Shown one piece after another: positions 12,201 to 20,211 of a stretch of 27,328 nucleotides of DNA. The DNA is from Ministeria vibrans ATCC 50519 (taxonomy: Eukaryota; Opisthokonta; Filasterea). Every line of letters begins with the position of its first letter. The first letter of the stretch is position 1. The DNA lies in contig CALSCP010002595.1 of the NCBI GenBank assembly GCA_943704425.1, positions 1 through 27,328 of the forward strand. Reading direction: 5' to 3'. A model generated the notes under the pieces. The model was not told the origin of the DNA, made no database searches, and was given only the letters and a program-made list of their open reading frames with translations. A program made the position numbers and the translations under genes.

Positions 12201-13516
12201 CACGGGCGACACGCACACGTGCAGTGTGACGAACACTGCTGCGAGCAAAGGAACGGGGGAGGAGGGCACTCTGTTCCGTGTCCTCAATGGCGTCACCAAC
12301 GATCTTGTGATTGCCCAGACACTGAGCAAGTCCAAGATGGCCATATACGATGTGACTGTGACATGTGTGGATGCCGGCTCGCCTGGTCTTACATCGGTGG
12401 GACTTCTGAGTGTATTTGTGCCCACCTCTGGAGCGGCCTTTGAATTCACTGTGGTGCCGTCGGGCTCGTTCAATCTGGGCACCACCATGCGTCAGTTGGC
12501 GGCGCTTGCTGGCGTGCCTGTCGACCAGCTGCAGGCCACTGGTGACGGGCAGACGTACGGCTCGACGCTCAACGGCGTGACTGTGGGTCGCCGGCGTGCA
12601 GTGACTGTAAGCGAGCGAGGCAAATGACGAATATATAATATTCATGTTTATTTTCTCCTTCGTTTTTTTTTTTTCTTCTTTCTCCGCAGGTGACTGGTAC
12701 GGCTGGCGACTCGCGCAATGTGAGCGGAGTGGACATTGTGAATGCACTCGAGGATGCGATCCCTACCAACACACTGGGAATCACATCGTTTACCAACCCT
12801 GCCAGTGGCGTGGTGACGCGCCCGGCTGCGCAGAACAACAACGGCGGTGGCGGCACCAATGTCACTGTTGTTGTCATTGTTGTCATTGTGGTTGTGCTTA
12901 TTGCTGCCATTATCGTCTTTGCTGTGTGGCACACGATGAAGAAGAAGACTAGTCTCACGCTTGTGCACAATCAGGGTGCCTCTCAAGAGGAGATATTAGC
13001 CGGTATGCGAAGACAAGTTCGGACATAAAATCACGAGTGAAACTGATTTGTTTTTGTTTTTCTGCCCCCTTGTTGTTGTTGTAGCTGCTGATCTGATGGG
13101 ATCGATGATGATCAATCCACGCAGTAGCTTTACAATGCCCGGTACACTGGGAGAATCGGATACGTCGGGTGTGGAGGTGGATGCGGCCATTGTCACTGAT
13201 TTTAACGTTGACGAGAACATTTACTTTACGTAAGCTCTCGGAAAAAAGGAGGCGGAGGAGAGTGGAGGGAGGGAATAGAGATATGCATTCTTAACATCCT
13301 TGTATTTGTAGACACGAAGCACCGACATACAAGAACCCATTGTTTGATGATGATGTGGAGGCAATGATGGCGGAAGAGATGGTGCAAAAACAGAGGGAGC
13401 GAGAGCAGCAGCCGCAGCCGCTGACGGTTGTGCAGGTTCGCGGCAAGGCCAGTGTGTACGACGATGTGGAAGGGAAAGCGCCACCTCAGTATGCCAAGCC
13501 ATCCAGCAAAGTATAG
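277..13516 (+). CDS. Giant cadherin/LamG/sushi/H-lectin-like transmembrane protein (5' partial)
   Basis: Exons are 277-6185, 6358-7060, 7120-7762, 7908-11746, 11806-12012, 12178-12606, 12690-13002, 13085-13229 and 13312-13516. All junctions are GT-AG and keep phase; together they give 4130 residues and a stop. The 5' end is missing: 277 follows an intron acceptor and no start or signal peptide is visible. The order is a LamG tail, sushi, LamG, two sushi, H-lectin-like block, Cys-rich block and two cadherins. Then come LamG, two sushi, LamG, sushi, LamG, two sushi, a second H-lectin-like block, a second Cys-rich block and about twelve cadherins. A juxtamembrane domain, one membrane span (12861-12929) and a cytoplasmic tail of about 138 residues follow. 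Cadherin motifs (xEN, DYE, DxNDPP, DxD) are intact in many repeats, so calcium-dependent extracellular adhesion is the likely role. I recognise the domains but not a named orthologue. Splicing is predicted, not observed. Confidence 0.85.
382..3648 (+). other. Ectodomain block A of the giant adhesion protein
   Basis: This is the first copy of a compound module. A sushi-like domain runs 382-567, with cysteines and a W-S-G motif before the last cysteine. A LamG/concanavalin-like domain (577-1323) ends in an L-A-L-F-N-V-Y-D-Y strand. Two sushi domains follow (1324-1500 and 1519-1692). An H-lectin-like stretch (1693-2541) has three repeats. A Cys-rich TNFR/ephrin-receptor-like stretch (2551-3027) comes next, then two cadherin repeats (3028-3648). 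The whole block lies in one uninterrupted exon. Domain names come from motif reading, not a profile search. Confidence 0.65.
3649..8475 (+). other. Ectodomain block B, diverged second copy of the module
   Basis: Three LamG-like domains (about 3649-4340, 4700-5454 and 5650-6540, the last split by an intron) alternate with five sushi domains. An H-lectin-like triad (about 6904-8015) and a Cys-rich stretch (8021-8475) follow, in the same order as block A. Alignable landmarks include W-x-T-V, R-N-V-x-x-G-S-F, T-T-P-G-G and S-F-G-T-N-C-T. They leave little doubt that the two blocks are paralogous segments of one protein. Three introns (6186-6357, 7061-7119 and 7763-7907) interrupt this copy only. 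Confidence 0.65.
6186..6357 (+). repeat. Intron with (GA)n tract
   Basis: A phase-2 intron with donor GTAAGG and acceptor TTTGACAG. It holds a GA/GGA-rich tract at about 6216-6282. Removing it rebuilds a LamG domain across the junction (G-G-P-W then C-N-S-N-P), matching the other LamG copies. Confidence 0.8.
8476..12430 (+). other. Array of about twelve cadherin repeats
   Basis: Repeat boundaries are marked by N-D-x-P or N-E-A-P motifs near 8481, 8800, 9130, 9425, 9730, 10015, 10315, 10618, 10913, 11219, 11536 and 11911. Most repeats carry V-x-E-x(4)-G-T-x-V-G near the start and D-P-D or D-S-D in the middle. Several have D-Y-E or D-F-E before the last strands. These are the known cadherin calcium ligands. 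The last repeat (from about 11911) is degenerate and lacks most of them, as membrane-proximal repeats often do. Introns 11747-11805 and 12013-12177 fall within the last two repeats. Confidence 0.8.
12013..12177 (+). repeat. Intron with TGATGCGTCTGTGAGTGT-type minisatellite
   Basis: A phase-0 intron with donor GTATGG and acceptor TTTGGTAG. From about 12036 it consists of imperfect units of 18-22 bp built on a TGATGCGTCTGTGAGTGT core. Variants begin TGCTGCGTC, TGGTGCGTC and TTCATGCGTC. Both splice sites lie just outside the array. Confidence 0.75.
12431..13513 (+). other. Juxtamembrane SEA-like region, membrane span and cytoplasmic tail
   Basis: A region of about 100 residues (12431-12800, one intron removed) reads as strand, helix, strand, strand, helix, strand. 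That is the order seen in SEA/ferredoxin-like domains; no G-S-x-x-x cleavage motif is obvious. A Gly/Asn linker and a Val/Ile-rich span (12861-12929) follow, stopped by K-K-K. The tail contains Y-K-N-P-L-F followed by D-D-D, a PPxY motif (P-P-Q-Y, 13481-13492), and ends in S-S-K-V, which fits a class I PDZ ligand. The topology is therefore type I, with the C-terminus in the cytosol. Confidence 0.6.
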
Positions 13517-13714
13517 AGAGCGAGAGAGGAGAGGAAGGATAAGAGGGGGGCGTTGCGAGAGAAAGGTAGAAAGAGAGAAATACCTTTTTATTATGATTAT
13601 TTTAGTATATTTTATTGTGACGTTGAGAGAAATTTGAATGAAAACATCGCACTTTTTTGATTTGATCGAGAAGACAAAAACTGAATTCGAATCTGTATTA
13701 CGTACACGGGAATA
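13517..13714. other. Convergent intergenic region (adhesion gene / PISD)
   Basis: 198 bp between two facing stop codons. The first part is GA-rich and the second part AT-rich. No gene or RNA is visible. Both 3' ends must lie here. I see no clear AATAAA hexamer on either strand, so poly(A) sites cannot be placed. Confidence 0.6.
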
Positions 13715-15297
13715 TCAGCGTGATACAACAACCGCCATGGGCTGACCAACACGTACAGTCTCGCCGGGACGCACCACAAACTCCAACACCTCCTGACACT
13801 GACACGCATCATCACTATTGCTCTTCACAGGCACCGCTGCACTGACACTCGCACTGTTCTCATCACCATTCGTGCTCAATACAGTGCTTCCATCACCCAC
13901 AGTGCTCGTATCGCTCTCGTCACTCGCCCGTTGACACGCGCTGCAGACTGGTGGCCCTTCAAACACCATGACAATGGTGCTGCCCAAGCGGAAGCCTCCC
14001 ACTCGGTCGCCTCGTCCCAGTGCCACCCCACCCTCCGTGTACCGTCGCTCTTCAAACTGTCCTCCAATAAACTTGTCTCGTCGGTTTGTCACAACATCCT
14101 AGAGAGCACAGTTTTTCAATTCGTGGTGTGCTTAGTGGGTGCTTCGTGTGTGCTTAGTGTGTGTATGTATGTGTGCATAGTGGGTTGTTCTTAGAGTTAG
14201 GGTTATGCTTAGTGTGATTAGTGTGATTAGTGTGGCAAGCAACAAGGATACGTACAGGGTCAAAGTCAATGGTCATCGAGCCGACGTTGGTTGCGCCAAT
14301 GGCAGCGTACGCCATAAACCCATACTGCCACTGTCCCGTCAGCACCACTCGCTCATTGTACGAAAACAGTCCCTGCGTCAGAACCAAGCAAGTATGACAA
14401 AGAAAAAAAAAAACTCATTGTGTGTGTCGGAAACGCTGGAATGCTTTTCTCTTCTACCTTGAGAATTCTTGCAAGGCCTGGATTAACTGAAAAGAGTTCG
14501 CCTGTCGACGATTATTTGATTTGTCAGGAAGAATGATTCGAGTTTTCTCCTGTAAAGTATATGACTGACCAGGAAAGTGCCGGCGTTTCTGAACGAACCA
14601 TTCGGTGGGCGAGTGATAGTAGTGGTAGTCGCCGGGTGCGAGGTAGATGACAATTTGGTAGAGAGGACGCTGAGTGCGCGTCTCTTCGTCTGCCGCAGCA
14701 CTCTCCGTGTGATCTGCGCCCAGGAACGTTTTCAGGGAATACGTCACATTCTTCACCTACGCGTGATACAGTAGCGGGGCGTGTGAGGACGCTGATCGAT
14801 TTCGATCGAGTAGAGCGAGTTGAGGAGGAACTGATTACCTGCGGAACTTGATCACCAACGACCTTCCCGAAATGCAGGACATGGCCATCGGAAGGGCACA
14901 CGAGAGCGGCCGAGGCACACACGGGGCGTGCATTGGGCTTGAGTGTGCGCGTGAAGAAGTCCTGCAGGTGCGTGTAGGCGCGCAGGTCGGGCTCGACGCA
15001 CTCGTCGAGGTTGCAGCCGAACACACGCGCATACGAGCCCAACAGGGGCTGCCGCATCCAGATGGGCAGCTGCAGCTCGTTGACGGCGCCCCAGGCCCGC
15101 GAAATGAGGCGCAGCGGCAGCGTCTGCAGCGCTTGGACGGTCGTGTCCGACAGCACCGGAATGGCTTCTCCGTTCGATTGCATATTTCGAATTTTCGACT
15201 CTTCTCGTCTTCTCACATACTTGTATTGCTGCGCTGCAATGACCCCCAATACAAGGCCAGCGGGAACAGCAAAGACGCGGTTCACAATAGATGCCAT
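13715..15297 (-). CDS. PISD: Mitochondrial phosphatidylserine decarboxylase proenzyme
   Basis: Exons on the minus strand are 15297-14839, 14756-14570, 14501-14458, 14372-14256 and 14098-13715, giving 396 residues. The enzyme decarboxylates phosphatidylserine to phosphatidylethanolamine at the mitochondrial inner membrane. The N-terminus has a targeting/membrane segment of about 25 residues, then the family blocks P-L-R-x-I-S-R-x-W-G and D-F-F-T-R-T-L-K-P-x-A-R-P. The catalytic Asp is in P-S-D-G-H, the His in Y-H-Y-Y-H-S-P, and the self-cleaving L-G-S-T is at 13987-13976, whose Ser becomes the pyruvoyl group. All active residues are therefore present. The spliced product also restores G-E-L-F-S-V-N-P-G and N-E-R-V-V-L-T-G. 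An insertion rich in Ser, Thr and Asp separates L-G-S-T from the last strand. The start is the first ATG; RMND1 begins 66 bp away in the opposite direction. Confidence 0.93.
14099..14255 (-). repeat. PISD intron 4 with imperfect CACACTAAGCACAC repeats
   Basis: Read on the coding strand, this 157-bp intron has donor GTACGT and acceptor CTCTCTAG. It contains five ACTAA motifs (two ACTAAT, three ACTAAG) in a CA-rich background. One isolated CCCTAA unit is also present and does not form a telomere array. Confidence 0.7.
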
Positions 15298-15363
15298 GAT
15301 CGAATAAAATATACTTATTTTTCAATGATCAGAAATTCAGATTAATTTTTTTAATTCTTTGTC
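15298..15363. promoter_or_regulatory. 66-bp divergent promoter, PISD / RMND1
   Basis: The ATG codons of two oppositely transcribed genes are 66 bp apart, in an AT-rich segment with T and A runs. Both 5' leaders and any core promoter must fit here unless transcription starts inside the other gene. No TATA box or named factor site can be assigned with confidence. Confidence 0.5.
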
Positions 15364-15493
15364 ATGCTTCGCAGTTTCCTGTTTGGGCGCGTGTCACTGG
15401 CCGGGCGTCTCACGACGACGTGGGCAAGGCTAGCATCGAGTGGGCCTGCCCCCCCGGGAGCAAGTGGACCGGCCGCAGCGGCTGCAAACGGCG

Positions 15494-15525
<32 letters not shown>

Positions 15526-15674
15526 CCCCGTCCGCTGTCTGCCCCATTCCCAGCGCTCCTCTCTGGCTCTCCGCCCGACCTCATGCCCACCCCGAAGCGC
15601 AAGCGGCGTCCGAAGCGTGCCAAGCGCACCAGCAGGAGCATGCCCAGCGCAACGGTGTGTCTTGTGTGTGTGTG

Positions 15675-15705
<31 letters not shown>

Positions 15706-17141
15706 TTGTTGTGTGTGTTTGTGTGTCTTGTCAAACTCATTTTTTTTGTGTGTGTGTGTGTTTTTTTATGTCTGTCTGCCTGCATGCTGCTTTTACATGG
15801 TTGTTTTAGCTCATGTGCTGCGCGTACAGCACCGCCGAAGCCTACGATTTCAAGAAACTTGCCGTTCATCTCAAGACGTCCTTCCAAATCACCCAGTTCC
15901 TCCCTCACGATCCCGACTTGCAAGGCGATTGCCTCCGCGTCGTACCCCTCGATGCAGACGGGTACATACGCCCAACAAGCAAAGCAACACCGGAATTCTT
16001 CTAATTCCTCCTAATCCCCCCTGTCCAACCCTTTCCCTCTGCAGGTTTGTCGTTGAGAACCATGGTGACGCACTGCTCTTTCGCGACGGTGCCTTTGTCT
16101 CATGGGGTCTTAGCGAGGATCGCATCCAACAACTCCGCAAACTTCTCTCTCCCGCCGAAATCAGTCCGCATCCCTCTGCCATTGTGTCGCGTCAACGTGA
16201 AGCAATTCCCTTTCACTTTTGCTCTGGGTACGGTTAAAATAATAATAATCATAATAATAATAAAATTAATTAATATAATTAATAGTACTAATAATAATAA
16301 TAATATTACTATTATTATTATTAACATAATTGTATTGTTGCGCAATATAGTCGACCCTCTTGTTACAATAACGACTCAATTGAGCTTCGTGAAGACTCTG
16401 GAAAATACTCGCTTGATCTCGACAAATTCACTCTTTCAGACGGTACAAAGTGCATCAGTGCCAATCAAACTGTGACTAATCTATGTGTGTGTGGGTGTAT
16501 GTAGGAATCGCCAATTCAGTCACACTGGGCGTGTATGAAGTCATGTTAGACTCAGTCATTGATCAACTTGAAATGATTCCAAGAGTACAAAACATGCGTA
16601 AACAAACACAAAAAAACCTGACAGTTTTTTTTCGTAGGCTTTTATGGTTGGAAAAGAGCCGGAACTGTCGAAGCGGGAGACAATGCAGCGGATTGGACGA
16701 CTGTTCCTGCTGCGTCATCGCATTACTCTTTCGGGTGATTTGAGCTCTCCCTCTGATTTTTACTGGGAGAAGCCCGACTGTGAGCTAATCTATCGCACGG
16801 TGGCCGAGTCATTGGAAATGCAGTCCAGAGTGGTAAGTGCGGACAGCAACATGTATTTTTGTTGGGATTATTGCACTTTTTAATGTCTAATATCAGTGTT
16901 CCGTAACGCAATTGTAAGCGTCTGACAATCATTTTTGGGTTGTGTTTAGGACACGTTCAACGACAAATTGAACCACTCACACGAACTATTGGGTCTCTTG
17001 CGCGACCACCAAACGGAAACTCACTCACACCGCCTTGAAAAAGCCATCATTGTGCTTATCATGGTTGAAGTTGTCATTGCTGTCGTCGCTCATTGGAGTG
17101 AATACCGCGCAAAACAGCACGAAAAACATATCAATGATTAG
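15364..17141 (+). CDS. RMND1: RMND1/DUF155 mitochondrial inner-membrane protein
   Basis: Exons are 15364-15654, 15810-15961, 16045-16227, 16351-16442, 16505-16584, 16638-16832 and 16950-17141, giving 394 residues. RMND1-family proteins sit at the mitochondrial inner membrane and support mitochondrial translation. The N-terminus is Arg/Ser-rich without acidic residues, as in a mitochondrial presequence. C-A-Y-S-T-A-E-A-Y opens the DUF155 domain. R-E-T-M-Q-R-I-G-R-L-F-L-L-R-H-R-I follows, then S-D-F-Y-W-E and the terminal hydrophobic helix A-I-I-V-L-I-M-V-E-V-V-I-A, all typical of the family. In exon 5, the donor at 16585 (AGA|GTACAA) was chosen over GTAAAC at 16598 because only the former continues the conserved reading frame. 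A GCGTCT repeat (15494-15518) encodes an Ala-Ser stretch in the presequence. Confidence 0.92.
15655..15809 (+). repeat. RMND1 intron 1, (TG)n-rich
   Basis: A phase-0 intron dominated by TG runs (15660-15722 and 15747-15762), with donor GTGTGT and acceptor GTTTTAG. No AG dinucleotide occurs between donor and acceptor. Confidence 0.8.
16228..16350 (+). repeat. RMND1 intron 3, (AAT)n-rich
   Basis: A phase-2 intron, donor GTACGG and acceptor CAATATAG, filled with AAT/ATA/ATT triplets (about 16236-16325). Its base composition contrasts sharply with the flanking exons. Confidence 0.75.
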
Positions 17142-17250
17142 AAAACAAAAAAAAACAATATTAATGACAATGAGCAGTAAAATTTTTTTAGTATTAATGT
17201 TGTATACAAAAAAACACAAAAGCAAAAACAAAAACTTACATAATTACATG
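17142..17250. other. Convergent intergenic region (RMND1 / LRR coiled-coil gene)
   Basis: 109 bp of A-rich sequence between facing stop codons. Both transcripts must end within it or overlap the neighbour. No gene, stable hairpin or canonical AATAAA is evident. Confidence 0.55.
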
Positions 17251-19752
17251 CTATATGGACTGCATTGCATTGACTGCGGCGGCAAAGGCCCGTTGACGTT
17301 CAGCCAATGTGTTTTCGAGCAAATTGATTCGCGCACGATTTTCTTGGCGCTCTTTCTCACGCTGGCTCATTATGTCGCGGATTCCGCGTTCGTTGTCACG
17401 CACCGCACTCACAGCCGTGTTGAGTTGCGCTCGAGCGTGTTCCAGTTCGCTTTCCAGCGCCACTCTGAGCTGTTGTTCTTTGTCGCTTGTGCGCTCAGCG
17501 ACTCTCAAACGCTTTTCCATCGCGTCCCTCTGCTGTCGCTCAGTTTCTTCACGCTCACCACACTCTCGGCGCAACCGCTCAATTTCCTCCTTGACAAACT
17601 CCACTGCCGCCTCACGTGCGCGCAGCGTCTCTTTCAGCTTCTCCACATCACTTGGCGCTTCGCGCACACCCAACTCTTTCAGTCGCTCCACCTCCGCTCG
17701 CACCTCATTCCGCTCGCGTCTTAGTCGCTCTCCTTCCGCCTCAGCGCGTCGCACTCGCTCGCCAAGCCCCTCCGTCTGCCCTATCCGCTCCCGCATCTCC
17801 CCGACTGCCCTCTGTGCCTCCTCTACCATAACTTCCTTCACCCGCACTGCATCCCGTAGCCCTTTCACCTCCATTTCCAGGGCCCCAATGCGTTCCCTCA
17901 GCGCATCTCGCTCTCGCTCCACCGTCCCATGATCTCGTGCCAGTGTCGCTCCCTGTACGGCTAGCTCACGACTCCACTGCGCTCGTTCCGCACGCAATCC
18001 TTCACATACACTATCTTGTGCGACTAATCGTCGTTGGAGCTCTTCTTCGCGTCGTCGTGAGCTCGCCAGTTCTTCTTGAACGCTCCGCACTCGCTCACTC
18101 TGCTGCTCCGCTCTTCGCAGTCGTTCCTCCCCGAGCCGAATCTTCTCCGTTTGCGTCCGAATCTGTTCCTTCTGCTCACGCACCAACTCGCCCAGCTCAC
18201 GCACTAGACCAGTGGCATGACGTGCACGCGTCAGCCCTTCCTCAAGCTGCACACGACGGTCAGCATCCACGGCCATCAGTCGCTCCGTTTCGGTTCGCAA
18301 TCGACCAACCTGCTCGCGTTCCGTCTCAACACTCAGTCGCAGCTGATCACAGTCGCGCGTGCGCTCTCCCACCACCACACGCATAGCCGTCACTTCAGCG
18401 ACAAGAGCCGCACGCTCACTCTCACACACAGTCAACTTCCCTTCTAAGAATGCCTTGAGCTCCGAGTGCGCCCTCCGCTGTGCCTCCGCCTCCACTCCAT
18501 ATCGCTTCTCTACCTCCCCTCCCCGCTCCACTGCCTCCCCAATCTCCCGTCGTGCCTCAATCAACTCTCGTCTGAGACGTCGCAGCTCCTCCTCAGTGCC
18601 TTCCTGTTGCTCCAGCATCACACGCGCCCGTTCCTCTGCGTTTTCACGCACTCTCCGCACTGCTCGCACCTGCTCCTCCCGCTCTCCTTGCAGCTCGCGT
18701 AGTTGCGCTCGAAGGCTGTCGCTTACCCGTGTCTCCTCGCGCGCCCTCTCATCTCCCGTCTCGTCTGTTTGCGTCGCTTCAGTCCGTCGAAACACACAGT
18801 CCATATCGTCCGTCTGTGTCGCATTTGCACTCACACGACGTTGCTCGGTTTCCGTTCCTTTCTCCTCCGTCCCCACATTGTTCGCCTCAGTCTGCACACA
18901 CACACTCACCCCAACAACAATGGCAGCATCCTCCGGAGCACACTTTCGTTTGCCATCCAACACAGCGTCAATATGGGGCGTGTCAGTGGCCACACTCGGT
19001 TCGCGTCGTCGACTGCTCCCGGACGCACATCCCTTGCCCTTTTTTCTCTGCGTCACGGCGAACACAACAAACGAAACCGAATTATAGAATTTTAAAAGCG
19101 TATTGTGTGCCATACCGGTCTCGGCCGTCCATCAAGAACCTCAAGAGTGGACGAAGCATGCTGAAAAATGTCGTCACGATAAAGACGCAATGGTGTGTCG
19201 GACGCGAGAGGACACCCGGCAAGCTCGAGCTGACGCAGAGTCGACGCCAACGCCAGTGGAGTCAAGTCGCACGATGGCGGCAGGGCGTTGCCGCGCAGAC
19301 ACACACTGACAAGGCTGTGTTGTGGGGTAACGTCCATGAAGAACGCAAGCGTGTCAAGACGGTTGTAGGACAGGTCCAGACGCTCGAGCAACACGAGAGG
19401 GCGCAGTCCGTCAAATGTGCTCAGGCGGTTGCTCGCCAGGCTGAGCGACACCAGGCCGGCGCACGCGGCAATTCCCAGACTCGACTCAATTCGGTTCGAC
19501 GACAGATCCAAGTGCCGCAGTCTGGGCAGACTCGCGAGACACTCAATGCGCTCAATGCGATTGCTGTGCAAACTCAAACCTACAACACAACAACCAACGC
19601 CGTCCGCTTGAGAAGAAGCGCTCGCCCACGCACACCCTCTTACTCTGCAGATTGACAAACAAAGGAAGATCCTCCAGGGCCGCCAGCGAAGCAATGCCGG
19701 CGTCTACCAGACACACATCGCGCACATCCTTCAAGTTCAAACCAGTTTCCAT
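17251..19752 (-). CDS. LRRCC1: Leucine-rich repeat and coiled-coil protein, LRRCC1/VFL1-like
   Basis: Exons on the minus strand are 19752-19644, 19579-19116 and 19047-17251, with introns of 64 and 68 bp, giving 789 residues. Residues 12-185 hold leucine-rich repeats of the SDS22-like type (L-x-L-x-S-N-R-I-x-x-I), opened by D-V-C-L-V-D-A-G-I. The segment from about residue 250 to the end is almost all charged Glu/Arg heptads, a long coiled coil. This order, and the LRR opening, match LRRCC1 of animals and VFL1 of Chlamydomonas, which act in centriole/basal-body structure and orientation. The first intron (phase 1) rebuilds N-L-Q-S-L-S-L-H-S-N. The second removes an in-frame stop and joins the LRR and coiled-coil exons in phase 0. 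The protein is shorter than human LRRCC1, about 1030 residues. Family assignment is moderate because coiled coils diverge fast. Confidence 0.72.
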
Positions 19753-20211
19753 TGATTATTTTTGATTTTTGATTTTTGATTTTTTTTTGAAAAAGTTGGA
19801 ATCGATTGTGGGCACTACATGACTCCCACAACGAAGCACACACTCCCATCAGATAGTGCACACCCCATGTCAAGTACAGACCAAGGCAACTTCCCTCAAA
19901 ATTACCTCTGGGCGCCGTCTGGACGGTCGGTCGATGCGACTTGCCTCGCTGACCATTTCAAAATTTCGAATTAATTTTACGAAATAGACTTAATGGAAAA
20001 GCGCTGAAGCAGTTAATGGGGATAATACACTGTAAGATCACAAAGATGGTAGAATTTAGTGACAATATTGACGTTTTTTGAGGTCTGACGAGACTTTTTT
20101 TTACTTGCGATTCAGTGATCAATCGAAGTGAACAACAATATCACTCGTTTTTCAAATATTTCTATTTTTTGCTTAATCCGCAGAGTAGCCTGCTGAAGAG
20201 TGATCAGTGAC
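19753..20211. promoter_or_regulatory. 459-bp divergent intergenic region, LRRCC1-like / PARI-like
   Basis: The longest gene-free stretch. Next to the LRRCC1 start it has four tandem TTTTTGA-type units (about 19758-19790). A short inverted repeat, ATTTCG/CGAAAT, lies at 19963-19968 and 19980-19985. Towards the PARI-like gene, GTAAGA at 20032 and a T-rich acceptor-like TTAATCCGCAG ending at 20183 could bound a 5'-UTR intron. No coding sequence or structured RNA is visible. Confidence 0.45.

Noticed and set aside
14206-14225. Telomere-like TTAGGG
   Set aside because: A single unit within a PISD intron, not a tandem array.
16598-16637. Donor GTAAAC at 16598 for RMND1 intron 5
   Set aside because: It gives a frame that breaks the conserved R-E-T-M-Q-R-I-G segment; the donor at 16585 keeps it in phase and matches the family length exactly.
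18359-19087. Plus-strand Ser/Arg-rich reading frame
   Set aside because: A mirror of the Glu/Arg-rich coiled-coil exon; its composition follows from the antisense codons.
18729-19655. Plus-strand reading frame of about 300 residues
   Set aside because: It is the reverse side of the LRR and coiled-coil exons and lacks any recognisable domain; the minus strand carries clear LRR motifs.
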